Shown here: piece after piece, positions 1 through 11,276 of the stretch | Layout: every line of letters starts with the position of its first letter | Numbering within the stretch: the first letter of the stretch is position 1 | Source of the DNA: Tenodera sinensis | Lineage: Eukaryota > Arthropoda > Insecta > Mantodea > Mantidae | Direction of reading: 5' to 3' | NCBI GenBank assembly: GCA_030765045.1 | Contig: CM060964.1 | Span: 147,763,065 to 147,827,064, forward strand | DNA: 64,000 bases | Notes under the pieces: generated by a model | The model's database searches: none | What the model was told of the DNA's origin: nothing | Seen by the model: only the letters and a program-made list of their open reading frames with translations | Made by a program: the position numbers and the translations under genes

Positions 1-1732
1 TTCAATTCAGGTTCCTCTAGAGCTGCAAGTTTCTTGATGACAAGTTATCCAGCTTGGCAGATGTTTTAAGCAATGATGACTTCAAGGTCACTAATGCCGA
101 GTATTCGAATCCTGAACACCTGGAGCTCATGAAGTGCGAGGGTATATTCCCCTATACTTACCTGGATGCTGTCGAAAAGCTCCAAGAAAAGGAGCTCCCA
201 CCTAACGAGCTTTCGATGGCATTTGGGTAGAGCATGATGCTCATACACTTAAAGTTTGGAGAACTTTTGGCATCTCGGGGAATATAGAGACCTTTATCTA
301 AAGACCAACACACTGCTTTTAGCAGATGTATTCGAGAGGGTTAGGGACTTGTCGCTGGGGATGCACCACCTGGACCCTACCATTGCTAGCCTTCGATGTC
401 ATGGTCAAAATCACAAGGTCAAGCTAGAATTGATACATGATATCTGAATAAAGGGTATTCGTGGAGGGCATTGAACAGCATCAAAGCGATACTCCAAAGC
501 CAACCACCAATACATTCCAGACTACAATGCTGATCAAAAAACGAACTTTCTTGCATTCATTGACATCAACAATTCATACGCTAAAGGAATGACTGAAAGG
601 CTTCCACATGGTAATCTCAGATGGCTTGAAAGAGACGAAATTGACACCATTGACTTCGCTGCGATCCCGGAGGACCCCAAGATAGGATACGTGCTAGATG
701 TTGGACTAGAGTATACTCACCATCTCCACGATGCTCATAATGATCTTCCTCTCTGTCCCCAGGGTGAGATACCACCCGGCAGCCAGTACAAGAAACTGAT
801 TGCAAGTCTTGAGTATAAAAGCATATGTGTCTTGTATTATAAAACCTTGCAACAGTGCTTAGATCTGGGGCTGTTATTGAGGCATATTCATGGAGTGGTA
901 TCGTATGACCAATCTGAATGGCTTAAGGTTTACATTAACCTAAACACCGAGAAGCGGGTCAGGGAAACTTCTAAGTTTAGCCAAAAAGCTCTGGAAGAAG
1001 ATCAACAACGCTGTCTACGTCAAGTTCATTGAAAATGTGAGCAAATACCGTGATTCCTGTATTGTAACTACCTGGAAATAAGCACGGAAGTTGACGGTTC
1101 GTCCAACATAGGTAGGCAGCATAATTTTCGATGAAAACTTCGTTGGCATGGAGTTGGATAGAGAGGAGATCCTCCTGAACAAGCCGCTCTATATAGGGCA
1201 GGCGATTCTGGACCTTTCAACATTTATTATGAACGAGCTTTTTATAAAGTAATGAAACCCCAGCTGAATGATCTTGTCCTGAATTATATGGATACAGATT
1301 CATTCATTTTCGAAAGTAGTTCTGATACATATCAGTTCATGAAAACGCATCCCCAATATTTCGATACTGACAATGATAATGTATACGGTATAAAGCCGGC
1401 CAACTAGAAAAAGATTGGATTGTTTAAGGATAAGTTGGGCGAACGGATGATGACTGAGTATGTTGGCCTTAGAGCAAAGCTTTACAACTATAAATATGAC
1501 TATCATACCCGAAGGTGGAATGCGAACAATCACCTTTGAAGACTATTTCGAGTGTCTGAAAGATTTGAGCAAAAAAAAAAAATGGCTAAACAAACTTGCT
1601 TGAGGAGCACCAAACAAAGTTTCGACTGTAGAAATTAACAACATTGCATTGCACGGAGGAGATACAACTGGTAACATGATTGATGGCTCTCATGCAACTG
1701 TCGCATGCGGTTATTATTCATTTAGGTCATAA
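1..1732 (+). pseudogene. Protein-primed DNA polymerase B, C-terminal part, broken (Polinton)
   Basis: Homologous to the polymerase that copies Polinton/adintovirus genomes from a terminal protein. Coding similarity is scattered over three frames. The sequence enters the window mid-gene with an in-frame stop at 16-18. A segment around 256-447 matches the conserved 'EYRDLYLKTNTLLLADVF' region; a segment from about 560 to 1032 includes the 'IDINNSYAKGM' palm motif. The catalytic YxDTDS motif is visible as NYMDTDSFIF near 1284-1313. The tail runs to a stop near 1730. Several stops and frameshifts, plus an A-run at 1571-1580, make it non-functional. No intact start is visible. Confidence 0.85.
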
Positions 1733-1905
1733 TAATGAATTCCGTCTTCCCTGGCTACCTCATCACCATCAGAGATGTAAATTTGGTATATATTTTATTT
1801 ATTATTATATTAAATTGTTGTGCATATTTTGTACATATTGTATAAGTTAATGGGATAAGGGTTTTTCTTTAATAAAAACACCCATATGTATTGGAAATGA
1901 AAAGA

Positions 1906-2721
1906 CTATTTCAGTACTATGAATCCACTAACTCCAGGGAATCCATACCATTTGACAAGAAATCTGTGCTTCCTTGACGGCTTATCCAACAAATAAGTGT
2001 AAGGATACAGTGTAGAATGTAGTTCATGGCCATAGAATGTTCCCTTTATCTCCTCACCATCCTTATCCTTTAGTATGTATGTAGTGGGATTGGTGCGTCT
2101 GACTTGAACAACTTGGAAGATTTCAACGCTCCAGTTAGTTTGAAACCCTTTCCCAAAATGGACCTTATTCTTAGATATCCTCACATAATCACCAACACTA
2201 AACTTCCATGCACTTATCTTCTCCTTTTTGAGGATGCCTGTAGTTGTAAACAGTCAGAAGATCATTGTTCCTGGCGTTAGAAACTCTCGATACATCATAT
2301 TCTTTAAGATTCTTATTAAACGTTCAACAGCTGCAGCCTTCAAATTCCTGTATGTACTGTAGTGATTGATATTATATTTGGCCATTGAATGTTTAAAGTG
2401 CTTGTTATAAAATACCTTTCCATTATCAATCTGTACATTCTTGGGAGTCGTCTCCATATCTTGTACTATATCTCCCATAGCCTTTGTAACTTGTGGACCT
2501 GTCTTGTCCTTTAATGGTGGTGCATATGCCACTTTTGAATAGAAGTTAATGGCAATAAGGATGTATTTGAAATTTTTGTTGATTCTTGCATGAGGTATCA
2601 TCTCAACCAAGTCGATCTGCACCAAATCATCGAGTCCTTTACTGACAATCTTTCGACGCAAGAAGTTTCTTTGGGCAGGGTCATGTAGCTCTATCGCTGT
2701 ATTTTGCTTCACTGTTGCCAT
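1906..2721 (-). pseudogene. Polinton integrase (rve core plus chromodomain), broken
   Basis: Two adjacent minus-strand coding segments. 2254-2721 is the DDE integrase core: the first Asp lies in LVQIDLVEM, the second in NVQIDNGKVF and the Glu in AAVERLIRI, so the catalytic triad is still readable. 1906-2184 follows downstream and holds the chromodomain-like C-terminus (FLVKWYGFPG). The ~70 bp between them carries a frame break. In Polintons this enzyme inserts the excised element into host DNA with a short target duplication. The gene is convergent with the polymerase remnant; 1733-1905 between them is AT-rich and holds AATAAA at about 1870. Confidence 0.85.
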
Positions 2722-3246
2722 GCCATGATTCTGGCTGATTTCAACTCTTCAATTTCTTGCGCGTAGTTGTTATTGCCAGCGTCTCTGGATGCAACAACAA
2801 GACTCAGACAATACACTAGATCATTGGGACCGTTCCAGTAGATGTAGTCTTGCTTCGCATCAGGTCGATGTTCTTTCCACTGGAAGCCTAAGCGCTTATG
2901 AGTCTTCACTAATGTACGTTTAACGTTTTCATACTTTTAGGAATTACCTGATCTCAGTTGTCCATGTCTGCAGTAGTTTTGACGATCAGCCTGTGACGCT
3001 TTCAATAGTTTGCTATCCTCTTCTGAACAGGCATGCATTTCAGTTATCTTCTTGAAGACAAGCTCACTCAATGTGTAAGATCATATATTTTATCGCCTAC
3101 TCAAACTTTATCGTTAATAAAGTCAATGGCTTTGTTTCTCAGGATATAACTTCCATCTTCGTATCTTAGACCATATACCATATCTATTTCGGTCCTGTCA
3201 TTCTTTCGAACTTTCTGTAGGTAGTTCAAGACCTTCCCATCTTTGA
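2709..3246 (-). pseudogene. Polinton hypothetical protein remnant
   Basis: A minus-strand coding trace starts at about 3246 and ends beside the integrase. The clearest part is a 66-codon open segment at 2709-2909 containing GPNDLVYCLSLVVAS and an acidic helix (EIEELKSA), a pattern I associate with an uncharacterised protein of arthropod Mavericks encoded near the integrase. The upstream part (about 3060-3200, including YEDGSYILRNKAIDF) is separated by stops. Function unknown. Its 5' end overlaps an inverted similarity described separately, so the start may have been lost in a rearrangement. Confidence 0.5.
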
Positions 3247-3681
3247 ATGCATAATTCTTTTTCTATTTTAAGACTTACAGAATCCGTAGTCGGACATGCT
3301 AGGGCTATAAGAGAAAAGGTACGTGCACTAAAAGGCCAACAGTTTGAGACCCAGAGGGTAATGAGCTCTTCAACCAGTAACAGAGCGGCTACACGATGTA
3401 CTAGAAATACGGAAAAACTATGTAACATATAGATTTTCAACTCGATATTTAGAATATGGCCATCTACAGGGAATGGGCATATAATTTCGGCCTTCATGGT
3501 ATTAGTGTTTGGTCGAATAAACAAGGCATTAAAACGTCTTTTCAAGTCAAGTCAACTGATGCCCTAGAGTAAAACAGAATACTGCTGCTACTACTACCAG
3601 GAGGAAATGCAGAAAAAGATTTACGCACCGAAAGATGAGAAGATCTTCAACTACCTACAGGAGGTTCGAAAGAATGACAGT
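3198..3681. repeat. Imperfect inverted repeat inside the Polinton
   Basis: 3198-3246 read on the minus strand and 3636-3681 read on the plus strand encode similar peptides (LNYLQKVRKND and FNYLQEVRKND) and share most bases, including the run ctacctacag and the end gttcgaaagaatgacag. About 390 bp separate the arms. The minus-strand genes lie to the left and the plus-strand capsid genes to the right, so this may mark an inversion breakpoint. The spacer itself has no recognisable gene. Confidence 0.6.
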
Positions 3682-3860
3682 AGCAGCTCATTATTTCACT
3701 ACAGACGAAGCCTTACAGAGGTGATTCGTTCAGGTATATGTTAACATCCGAACTCAAATGATACAAGTCGACTATAAACGGAGATGTGATTTCTTGCTCT
3801 ATGATATCATCAGCGCAGCCGAATACAAGATCAGGTACAATGTTTGCAATAAACGATCGG
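3606..3860 (+). pseudogene. Polinton hypothetical protein upstream of capsid genes, remnant
   Basis: Plus-strand coding trace with FNYLQEVRKND, HYRRSLTEVIRSG, a stop, then DYKRRCDFLLYDIISAAEYK. It sits immediately before the minor capsid remnant in the same orientation. It resembles an uncharacterised protein, or the N-terminal part of the minor capsid gene, in Mavericks. Interrupted by at least one stop near 3740. No function is assigned. Confidence 0.45.
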
Positions 3861-3864
3861 TTAG

Positions 3865-4320
3865 TTGAAAGTTACCCTACGCTCGTTCACACAGGTGATA
3901 TACTATCCTTCACTGCTCCAGCCAATCGAACGAAAGACGGTAGATTTTTCTAAGGAGCGCACTATCGAATCTCTTTTAGGGTTCGATGAAAATAGAGTTG
4001 TCCCTGCCAATCAGCTGGCTGAATCTGATTTTCTAGTAAACATATTTAAGGTGAGCATCATACGAATCGAATGCAGTATTGCAACAGGCTCTTTCATTGA
4101 CGGTAAAAGTGGGCACTCTACGTGCTTTTTCCGTCTGTTCCGCCTGGATATCACATTTCTCAGGAGCCTTCAAATCCCATTAACCTGCCTATCATAGACA
4201 CCAACATTATTAGCCAAATCACTCTTCGAATAGTCGCCCAGAACGGTCATAGAATCAACTTATGAAAGGAAGATATAAGCACAAGGTTCCACATTCGCCA
4301 GAATTGGAATCGATTTTAGC
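3865..4320 (+). pseudogene. Polinton minor capsid (penton-like) protein, broken
   Basis: An open segment of 110 codons (3865-4197) contains the conserved core SIIRIECSIATGSFIDG followed by a H-S-T-C-F-F region. The family then continues with an isoleucine-rich stretch and a Gly-Glu-Asp-Ile-Ser block, seen out of frame at 4200-4310 (QITLRIVAQNGHR, then a stop and EDISTRFHIRQ). This is the single jelly-roll vertex protein that partners the major capsid protein, directly upstream of it in the same orientation. Frameshift near 4140-4200 and a stop near 4262 inactivate it. Confidence 0.7.
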
Positions 4321-4332
4321 AGAAGAAGAGGC

Positions 4333-5640
4333 TTCCCAAGGTATAAGAAGTCTAGGATTCATCATGTTTATCATACTCTGCATTTGACCATCAAGGCGTT
4401 AACATCAAGCAATTGCAAGTTCCTCGAAGCGTTAGGCTTCAGAATTCTGTAATGGATATCGTCAATGTAACCGAAACGTCTACATTTGAGGACAAGATTG
4501 CTAAAGAAGAGGAGAATGTGTTTCTACTCTATAATACATCGGCTCTGGACGCTAACGATGAGATTAGAATAACCTGTGAAGCTGAAGATTTGTATACTCT
4601 ACCTAACCGGAGTTATCTCTACATTTAGGAATCTATTACTAAAGCTAATGCATCAACTACTGCAGCAAATCTCACTAGTAATGTTATGGCATTTATGTTT
4701 AATGAGATTCGACTGGATATGAATGGAACGACTATGAATAGAACAAGAAATCCAGGGATTACATCAACTATATGTAACTATTGTGCGCTCAACCCCCTGG
4801 AATCAAACCGTTTGCTAAATGCTGGATGGTGTGGATATTGTACATTCTGTGAGTGAAGCATTCAACAGTATAGTACCATTGTTAATGCTTCTGGGGTTTG
4901 CAGATGACCACAAGGACCTCAATCTCAATAGCTAGTTTGAAATGGTGCTCATTCGTTCCAAGGACCCTTAAGAACTGTAGTGTGGCATCAGTTGGAGAAG
5001 CGAATGCGTCTGTTAATATTATTTGCATTGAGTGGAGGATGTCTGTACCACGCCTTTCAGATGCTAAAAATGTGGAGATCCTCAAGATTGTCAAGTCGGA
5101 CAGACCGCTACATATTGCCTTTCGGACTAGGGATCTCCATACTCACCCTACTGTACCGCAAACTAGATCCTTTACATGGAACGTTACAATAACATCGAAA
5201 CCAGAGAAACCAACATTTGTTATTGTCGGGGCACAGATTTCAATACTGAATAATGCAACTAAGGACTGCCCCATGTTTGATAATTTCAGCATAACAAATT
5301 TGAGACTTTACCTCAATAATGAATGCTATCCCTACTATGATATGAAATTGGATTTGGAAACTGAAGATTTACATCATTATGTGAGATGTATTCAGAGTTC
5401 CAAAACTCTTACTATGCTAAAGACAATTACACCTTATTGAAGAGAAAGGGTTTTCTTAAATATGCAACGATATTTATCATTGACTGTTCACATCAGCCTG
5501 AGGATATTGTAAATTGAGCTGTCAATATTAGACTTGAAATTTAAACAAGCGCAAAGATTCCTGCACAGACCCCATTATATTGCCTGATAATACATTACAA
5601 AGTATTTAAATACAAGCCCCTGACTCATGTGATGCAGTCT
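4333..5640 (+). pseudogene. Polinton major capsid protein (double jelly-roll), broken
   Basis: Coding traces in several frames cover most of the capsid protein. 4413-4628 gives the N-terminal region ending PNRSYLYI; 4640-4830 continues with FNEIRLDMNG and RTRNPGITST, the typical capsid N-terminal strand set; 4898-5440 contains PQTRSFTWNVTI, KPTFVIVGAQ, NNATKDCPMFDN and LRLYLNNECYPY; a last trace with TIFIIDCSHQ lies near 5465-5500. At least three frameshifts and several stops are present. The protein forms the icosahedral shell in adintoviruses. Order (minor capsid then major capsid) matches the family. Confidence 0.8.
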
Positions 5641-5751
5641 CTATTTTGAAAATGTTCCAATGTCAGATAGGATTTTCACGAGGAATATAAAGAATGTAAG
5701 GTGTTTCTTAAAGAATAAAACATGTTATAAGCACATAATCATTTATTTATT

Positions 5752-6084
5752 CTATTTTTCATACACTTCCAGCATCTTCGTCCTCCAACTCCTTGTCCTT
5801 ACAGATATGTCATTACTTGCAGTGAAGAGGTTCCGCGAATGTTTATCAATATAGGGTTCAATTCTTTTCACATGTGCTATTTTATCACAGTTTAAAAGTA
5901 TTTCACCATTATTTAAAATTGTATTCAAAAGTCTTATTCTGTCATTTTGCATAAAGGCAATGATATAGGAGAATATTATATTTTCATCATAAGCACTACG
6001 CGGACACCTTTTCAATTTCAGGAAAGTTTCTAATATTTGGAGATTTTGTTGAATAATCTCCCAGTCTAGCAATGACATGTACAC
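5752..6084 (-). CDS. Small basic ORF, possibly Polinton core-protein (pX-like) remnant
   Basis: 110-codon minus-strand ORF, convergent with the capsid genes. The C-terminal third is basic and contains an Asn-Thr-Ile-Leu-Asn-Asn-Gly block followed by IDKHSRNL and NDISVRTRSW. That order resembles the small pX-like DNA-binding core proteins of adintoviruses, but the similarity is weak and from memory of the family pattern. It could instead be a chance ORF in decayed sequence. Confidence 0.35.
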   Translation of the reverse strand: MYMSLLDWEIIQQNLQILETFLKLKRCPRSAYDENIIFSYIIAFMQNDRIRLLNTILNNGEILLNCDKIAHVKRIEPYIDKHSRNLFTASNDISVRTRSWRTKMLEVYEK

Positions 6085-6091
6085 AAACTTG

Positions 6092-6690
6092 TTATTGTCT
6101 ACTTTTTATGAAGATCACTGGAATGTTATGAAATAATCCTAAATTAGCTATGGCTTCTTGAGAGGGAGCACGAGTGATGCAGCTACCATTTTTCTGGGGG
6201 TTGTCAAGACGTGTCATTCGATCCTCCAAGAGTCTGAGCCTTCTATGGAGATCAGTAAAGGTATTCTTCTTCTGCTGCTGCTTCTTCTTCTTCTTCTTCT
6301 TCTTCTTCTTCTTCTTCTTCTTCTTCTTCTTCTTCTTCTTCAATGTTTTGCTGGATCTGAAACATTTCCACATTGACTTTGTTAGAAATTTTAGGTCTTG
6401 GTAAAGCAAAAGGTGATACTCTGAAAGAAATACGTGAGATGAGGTTAAAGCACCTGCATATTTTTATGCAATAAATGTTCTTTCATGATAGGCTTGAAAC
6501 TTACATCAATTTTTTGCTGAGTTCTGCTTGTTTACTGGGTGAATGCTCGGGAGTCATCTGCAACAGATCGTTAACTGGGAGGGTGTCACTCTCTGCGATG
6601 CGTGCATCTAATTTATCCACCCCTCCGCTTTCTGTTTCTATATCCTCTTTAGGAATTGGTGATATCATGCATTTTCCGCAATAAGAAGGT
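6092..6690 (-). pseudogene. Minus-strand coding-like segments with possible splice sites, unidentified
   Basis: Read on the minus strand, 6507-6690 is stop-free and composition looks coding (KEDIETESGGVDKLDA, then SPSKQAELSKKL). It runs into GTAAGT at about 6501-6506, a strong donor-like site. At about 6432 there is tatttctttcag, a strong acceptor-like site, after which a frame opens (LLLYQDLKFLTKSMWKCF) and runs into a poly-Lys tract made by a CTT microsatellite. This may be another Polinton gene or a captured exon pair. I do not recognise the product. Confidence 0.3.
6264..6341. repeat. (CTT)n microsatellite
   Basis: About 78 bp of near-perfect CTT repeats with a short CTG interruption at the start. 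In the minus frame it encodes a run of lysines, in plus frames leucine, phenylalanine or serine runs; none of these is likely to be a protein. Confidence 0.95.
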
Positions 6691-8410
6691 TTTCACTGTG
6701 ACATATTCAATGATTTGCGCTGCTAAGTACATTCACTTATTCGCTGTAATACTACTTACTTTACGTTTCTGTATCTGAGTTGATATACACCACAGTTTTC
6801 GTTGCGTAGAAAGTATGATGTCATTTGGTCATGCACCTCTAGCTTGTCACATAGGATTGCATGAGCGTAGCCATTAAAAACTCAGAATGGCACTCAGCAG
6901 CGTGTCTTGAAACAAATACGTCTACCTCAACCACACCACTATGTTTTTGATCGTCTTCATCCGCTTCTCTGAAAAATACTGTGTTTCGCTTTAATCATTT
7001 CCTTAAAGACCTACTATAGAATAATATTTCTAATATAATAGTAGGGAATTAAAATTATCTACTGATAAGTATCTTCTTCTTATACGTGGCAGTTTTCTGT
7101 GCATACATCTCGAGAAGAAATCTGATCGTGATATTAAGGCATGTTACAATTGAATGCATCATCCATTACATGACTCCTTGTGGTAGTAGGAGTAGTGATG
7201 CGCTTCCTCTCCGTACTCACTCCAAAAGTCACCCATTCCCGACATAGAAAAATACTTATAGACAAAAAACACTTGTAAAATTAGTATTCCAACTAATACT
7301 TTCCAGCCTAAGCAGCTATGTTTATATTCTAATTGCGTTGTGATGGGGTGGGAGTAGCTTGCAGAGGGGTGGGAATACGCATGTGTCTAAACGGAGTTAG
7401 AGGGAGGGTCTTAGGCATGAAACAGGTTCAGACAGGAATGGTGAGCGGGACTGAACTCAAGAGGAGGGAGACTTGGAGGTGGGAAAACAGGTGCAGAATT
7501 GTATTCCTTTTGTTAGGGAGTCTATCAAAGTGAATACATATTTTCACAGGGGTGACATTCGAAACGCCACATAATTTTTTCAAACCGTCATAAATATGTC
7601 AGTTTCACAAATGATCCATTAAGATGACCATCTTTTCATCCTCCCTTGGAGGGATGCAAAGACCACCCATACTGACCTTGAGAGTATGGTGACAGGGGCC
7701 AAAGGAAGAGTGGGGTGATTAATTACCCCTCCTTTGTCATGTAAATTGGTATAGAAGAAACCATACCCATACCATTTTTATGCTAATGAGATGCACATTG
7801 ATGTGAACATACAATATAATGCTACTTCCAATATTTCAATGGTTCTCAATTTTTCTCCGACAATGTCTATTATATTTCAGCTTATTGCCACTCATTTTGA
7901 AAATACACCATCAGAATTTGAAATGCGAACCATTTAAAGTAATGAACTAAGTAAATTTCAAGAGAAAATAACGTATTGTTAAACACCCTCAAAGTTTTCA
8001 ACTGCCGCTGTAAACAAGGATGTTAGTGGGCTTCTTTGATCTTAGCTCTAAATTGCCTCCTGTCGGAGTACCTTAAACACAATATCCATTGCAGACAGAT
8101 ACCTCGACTTTGACACGTGCTGTGTGTCGGAGGCTTGAAGGGTTTAATCCAAGTGAAATAAAATATTTTGCGCTGCATTAAAACAAATAAATACATATAA
8201 AGTAACAGAGGATAGTTTACAGTCCCACCAATTACCAGAAAAGTGAATTATCGAGAGTTTATGTATATTAAATAGATGGAGCATTTTTGCAGTGGATGCA
8301 AATCAGGTTGTTTTATTCCAATTGTTATAGTAGCGCTAAAACCCTCTCCAAAAATAATAGTTTTACTATTCAGCATCAGAAATATGTTAACCGTTTTCTG
8401 TTGATTTGCA
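6691..8410. other. No gene recognised
   Basis: AT-rich sequence without long ORFs or repeats recognisable by eye. A stop-free minus-strand stretch of about 45 codons at 6838-6975 (DEDDQKHSGVVEVDVF) has no assignable family. Since the following exon begins at a splice acceptor, at least the right part is presumably intron of that host gene. Confidence 0.5.
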
Positions 8411-8653
8411 GGCATGACGATGTATGAACTTCATGCACCTCTGGTACTCTTCGCCCGCAGCCTTTATCGCTACGGCGAAGTAGACGATGCTAAGCTTAGA
8501 GTACGGTTGGAAGAGGCTGAGTCATATCTAAGTGAATCGATTCGCATCCTGGGATTGGAACATCCTGCGTCTACAGAAGGCATGATAGCCGCAGCTGCAC
8601 AGACTTCTCTTGAGCAACTCAGAACTTCTATTAATTCTCTTCCTAGGTCATAA
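8411..8653 (+). CDS. Terminal exon, SET and MYND domain protein (SmydA-like), C-terminus
   Basis: A good acceptor (ttctgttgatttgcag, ending at 8411) precedes an open segment of about 79 codons that ends in TAA at 8651-8653. The peptide begins MTMYELHAPLVLFARSLY, continues with a charged helical stretch (DDAKLRVRLEEAESYLSESI) and ends SINSLPRS. 'LYELHAPL..LAR' followed by a Leu-rich helical repeat is what I recall for the C-terminal TPR-like region of arthropod SmydA proteins, which are lysine methyltransferase relatives. Upstream exons with the SET and MYND domains are not in the window. The ATG at 8414 is internal, not a translation start. An AATAAA at about 9609 could serve as polyadenylation signal. 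Confidence 0.6.
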   Translation, partial: GMTMYELHAPLVLFARSLYRYGEVDDAKLRVRLEEAESYLSESIRILGLEHPASTEGMIAAAAQTSLEQLRTSINSLPRS

Positions 8654-11276
8654 ACTGAGTCATTCATTTAATGGATTCGTTTACAAATATTATAGCGAAA
8701 TTCAATCGAGAACTAGCCATTAAAATGACGTAGAAGAGGAAAGGTTACATTTATACTGGTTAGCTGTGATGATTTAAAGACCCATACAACTAGTTATAAT
8801 TCAGTGTTTCATTTATTACGTCACTTCCACTTAATTATGTACAGTTATTTAAAGTGCTATAAATGTGAATTCCCAGAAAATATTTCCAAATACTTTGACA
8901 TTCTTTCTTAGAGATAGAACATACTAAGCTAATAAGTTATTATTATTTCACATTTTGTTTGTTGCATTATACATTTCACTTAATTTGGAACCACCGCTAA
9001 ACACCTGCCACATTTATTTGGGGTGAGAGGTAAAAGGAATAGTTCCTTCACCATCCAGAACACAGTGGTCGTATTTCCTACCATTTATAACGTTTCCATA
9101 AATGCAAATATTATCAGCAGGCTATTTTAGCTCTTAAAAGCTGCGAAATTATAAAGATACTAGAAAAGTGTCTAACCTTAGGTGAAAGGCCAGAAGTTAC
9201 AAGGTGACTTTTTACTCAAATTACGTATAAATTTGTGCTTTCTTTAGTGCTAGATAGTAAGACAAGTATTGAAATAAGATTTTAGAGCCTATTTTAGTTC
9301 ACTGAAAGCCTTATTTCAGGTTTTCAATTTAGTAAGTTATACGCTCATATCCGCCAGCTTATTTAGTATTTGCTATAAATTTGTATTATTTGAGATAAAG
9401 CTTAACTGTCCAAGTTACTTCTCTGAGTGTGCATATTATTAATAATTCATGTAATCCCACAATTACTATTTGGAATAGTACTTTTCAAACTCTTTTTGAT
9501 ACATGGTGTAAGCAGTTAAGTATTTTCTCTATGTATTTCAATCCCCACGCAGAAAGGAAATGCTGGTTGTTTACAATCCGTTTATACTCTGAACTGTACT
9601 TCTTAAAGAAAATAAAGGAAGAAATTTGCACCTGATGAAGCTAACTACAATCATTTACGAGCCACTACATCATAGGTTCCTGTGTTAACCGTTCTGGAGT
9701 GTTTTTTTAGTTGTATCAGATAGCCTCACAAACTGAAGCATCTGTATCAAAGTGAAAATGAAAGGTGGATTAAATGAAGAATGAGCAAGAGCACTTGGGT
9801 TAGTTATATGCACCTTACACTTTTTTGATTATCCATCCGCTACCATTCCATAAGATTTGGAGAGTATCGTTATTCTTTATAATTTTGAACATGCTAAACA
9901 ACAATGTTTGAGTATCAGCAGTACGTCAGAAAGGGAAATTTGCCAGTCCTAAATACTTGTAATGATGAGCTTTGGGACAAGTGGAAGCTTAGGGGGGGGG
10001 GGGAGTTCTACCTTATTTTCTAAGAAAGAAACTTCATGTTGAAACACAGGATATTCCATAAATTATATTATTTTCCTTACAAACAGCGTTTTTTCTTCAT
10101 TATATGTTAAAAGAATATTTACATCTTTAAAAGATTTTGCAGATAGATGATATCCTCTCCATTGTCTAGTTAGGAACAATTATATGAATGTATCGCTGAA
10201 GGCTCTATGTTGCATAGCATGGATCAAATGGTCACCTTCAAGGCCTAAAATAGCCCATACAGAATGCTAATAGCTGTTTGGAAACATTTTCAGAAGCTAC
10301 CTAAATATGATATGATCGTTCATCATATGACGCTTTTGCATTTACTATTAAGATTTACAAACTGGAGAGTGCTTTTCACTGGATCAAACATATTTCCGGC
10401 AGTTCTTTATGGTGTACTGAGTAAATAAAATAAGTGTTAATTGAACCTAATTTCATATAGCCTAATCCATTATAGCATAGAAGTTAGCTGGGCCATTTCA
10501 AGCCTATTTCGGTTATTAAACTTCCAGAAGGTACGAAGATCAGCCAGATCTGATGGCGGCAGGTGCAGCGTAGCTGTGTCCCCAAGCTTTCTAGATTTAG
10601 CATCTTCAGATCTACTTTGATACCCTCCTATGCTGTCGGACAAGTTAGAGCAGACCGTTCCGTGCCACAGAATAAACAGCTCTCTCCTTAAAGTACGCCC
10701 GTGGACCAAAAAGAGCCATTTCTGGAAGGTCAAATTCGTCTAAGTCCTACTCAGTGCAGTGTCTTGTTTACACCATCCGCTATACAGTTGTGTAGCAGCA
10801 GCAACCGGTTGTCACAAGTTCCAAATCTTAATACGATTAACCCATATGGTCAATAATCATAACCACATACATAGCTTTAGCTTCTTAAACTATCAATATT
10901 AACTACAAATATTAACGACATAAAACAGGATACAGTTTGAATTGTACGGTATTACTAAACCTGCCACTTTCCAAGTGTGTTTGTTTACTGTAGCACTGTG
11001 GCAAAACGTAGCCTACTTTTGTGGCGAGGGTCGCAGGTTCGCTTCGCGCATGTAGCAGTTTTTCTCCTTCTCTTAAGAATGTTGAAACAACGCATAGCGG
11101 CTAGTTGTTTTAAATATACTTATTTCCTACACGACATTCGTTGACGCTAATAACATGATAGCTATTATGATACTTCTTTAACGGTTTATTCTAAGGAACA
11201 GCAATACGTTATACACGAAAACACGTCGTGCGCCGAATGATGCACAAATGCATTAGGCAAGCACAGTACTCTCTCA
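8654..11276. other. No gene recognised; 3' flank of the host exon
   Basis: AT-rich, without convincing ORFs. It probably includes the 3' UTR of the preceding exon. A 12-bp G run lies at 9992-10003. A minus-strand 87-codon ORF at 10470-10733 has no family resemblance and is regarded as chance. Confidence 0.5.

Larger units (their letters stand above)
1..6690. mobile_element. Decayed Polinton/Maverick (adintovirus-like) element
   Basis: The stretch carries remnants of the signature Polinton gene set: protein-primed DNA polymerase B, a retroviral-type integrase with a chromodomain, a minor capsid (penton-like) protein and a double jelly-roll major capsid protein. All are interrupted by stops and frameshifts, so the copy is a fossil. 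The left end lies outside the window, and no terminal inverted repeat or target duplication was seen on the right; the right boundary is therefore approximate. Packaging ATPase and adenain-like protease were not recognised. Gene content is seen directly; assignment to Polintons rests on family knowledge. Confidence 0.85.

Noticed and set aside
66..248. Minus-strand ORF opposite the polymerase remnant
   Set aside because: Shadow of the plus-strand polymerase coding sequence.
6092..6409. Poly-Lys, poly-Leu and poly-Phe proteins across the CTT repeat
   Set aside because: The homopolymer runs come from the microsatellite; only the flanking minus-strand segment may have been coding.
10984..11045. 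Possible second tRNA-like SINE head (GTAGCACTGTGG and GGTTCGCTTCG)
   Set aside because: Both boxes miss key consensus positions and no tail or body was seen.
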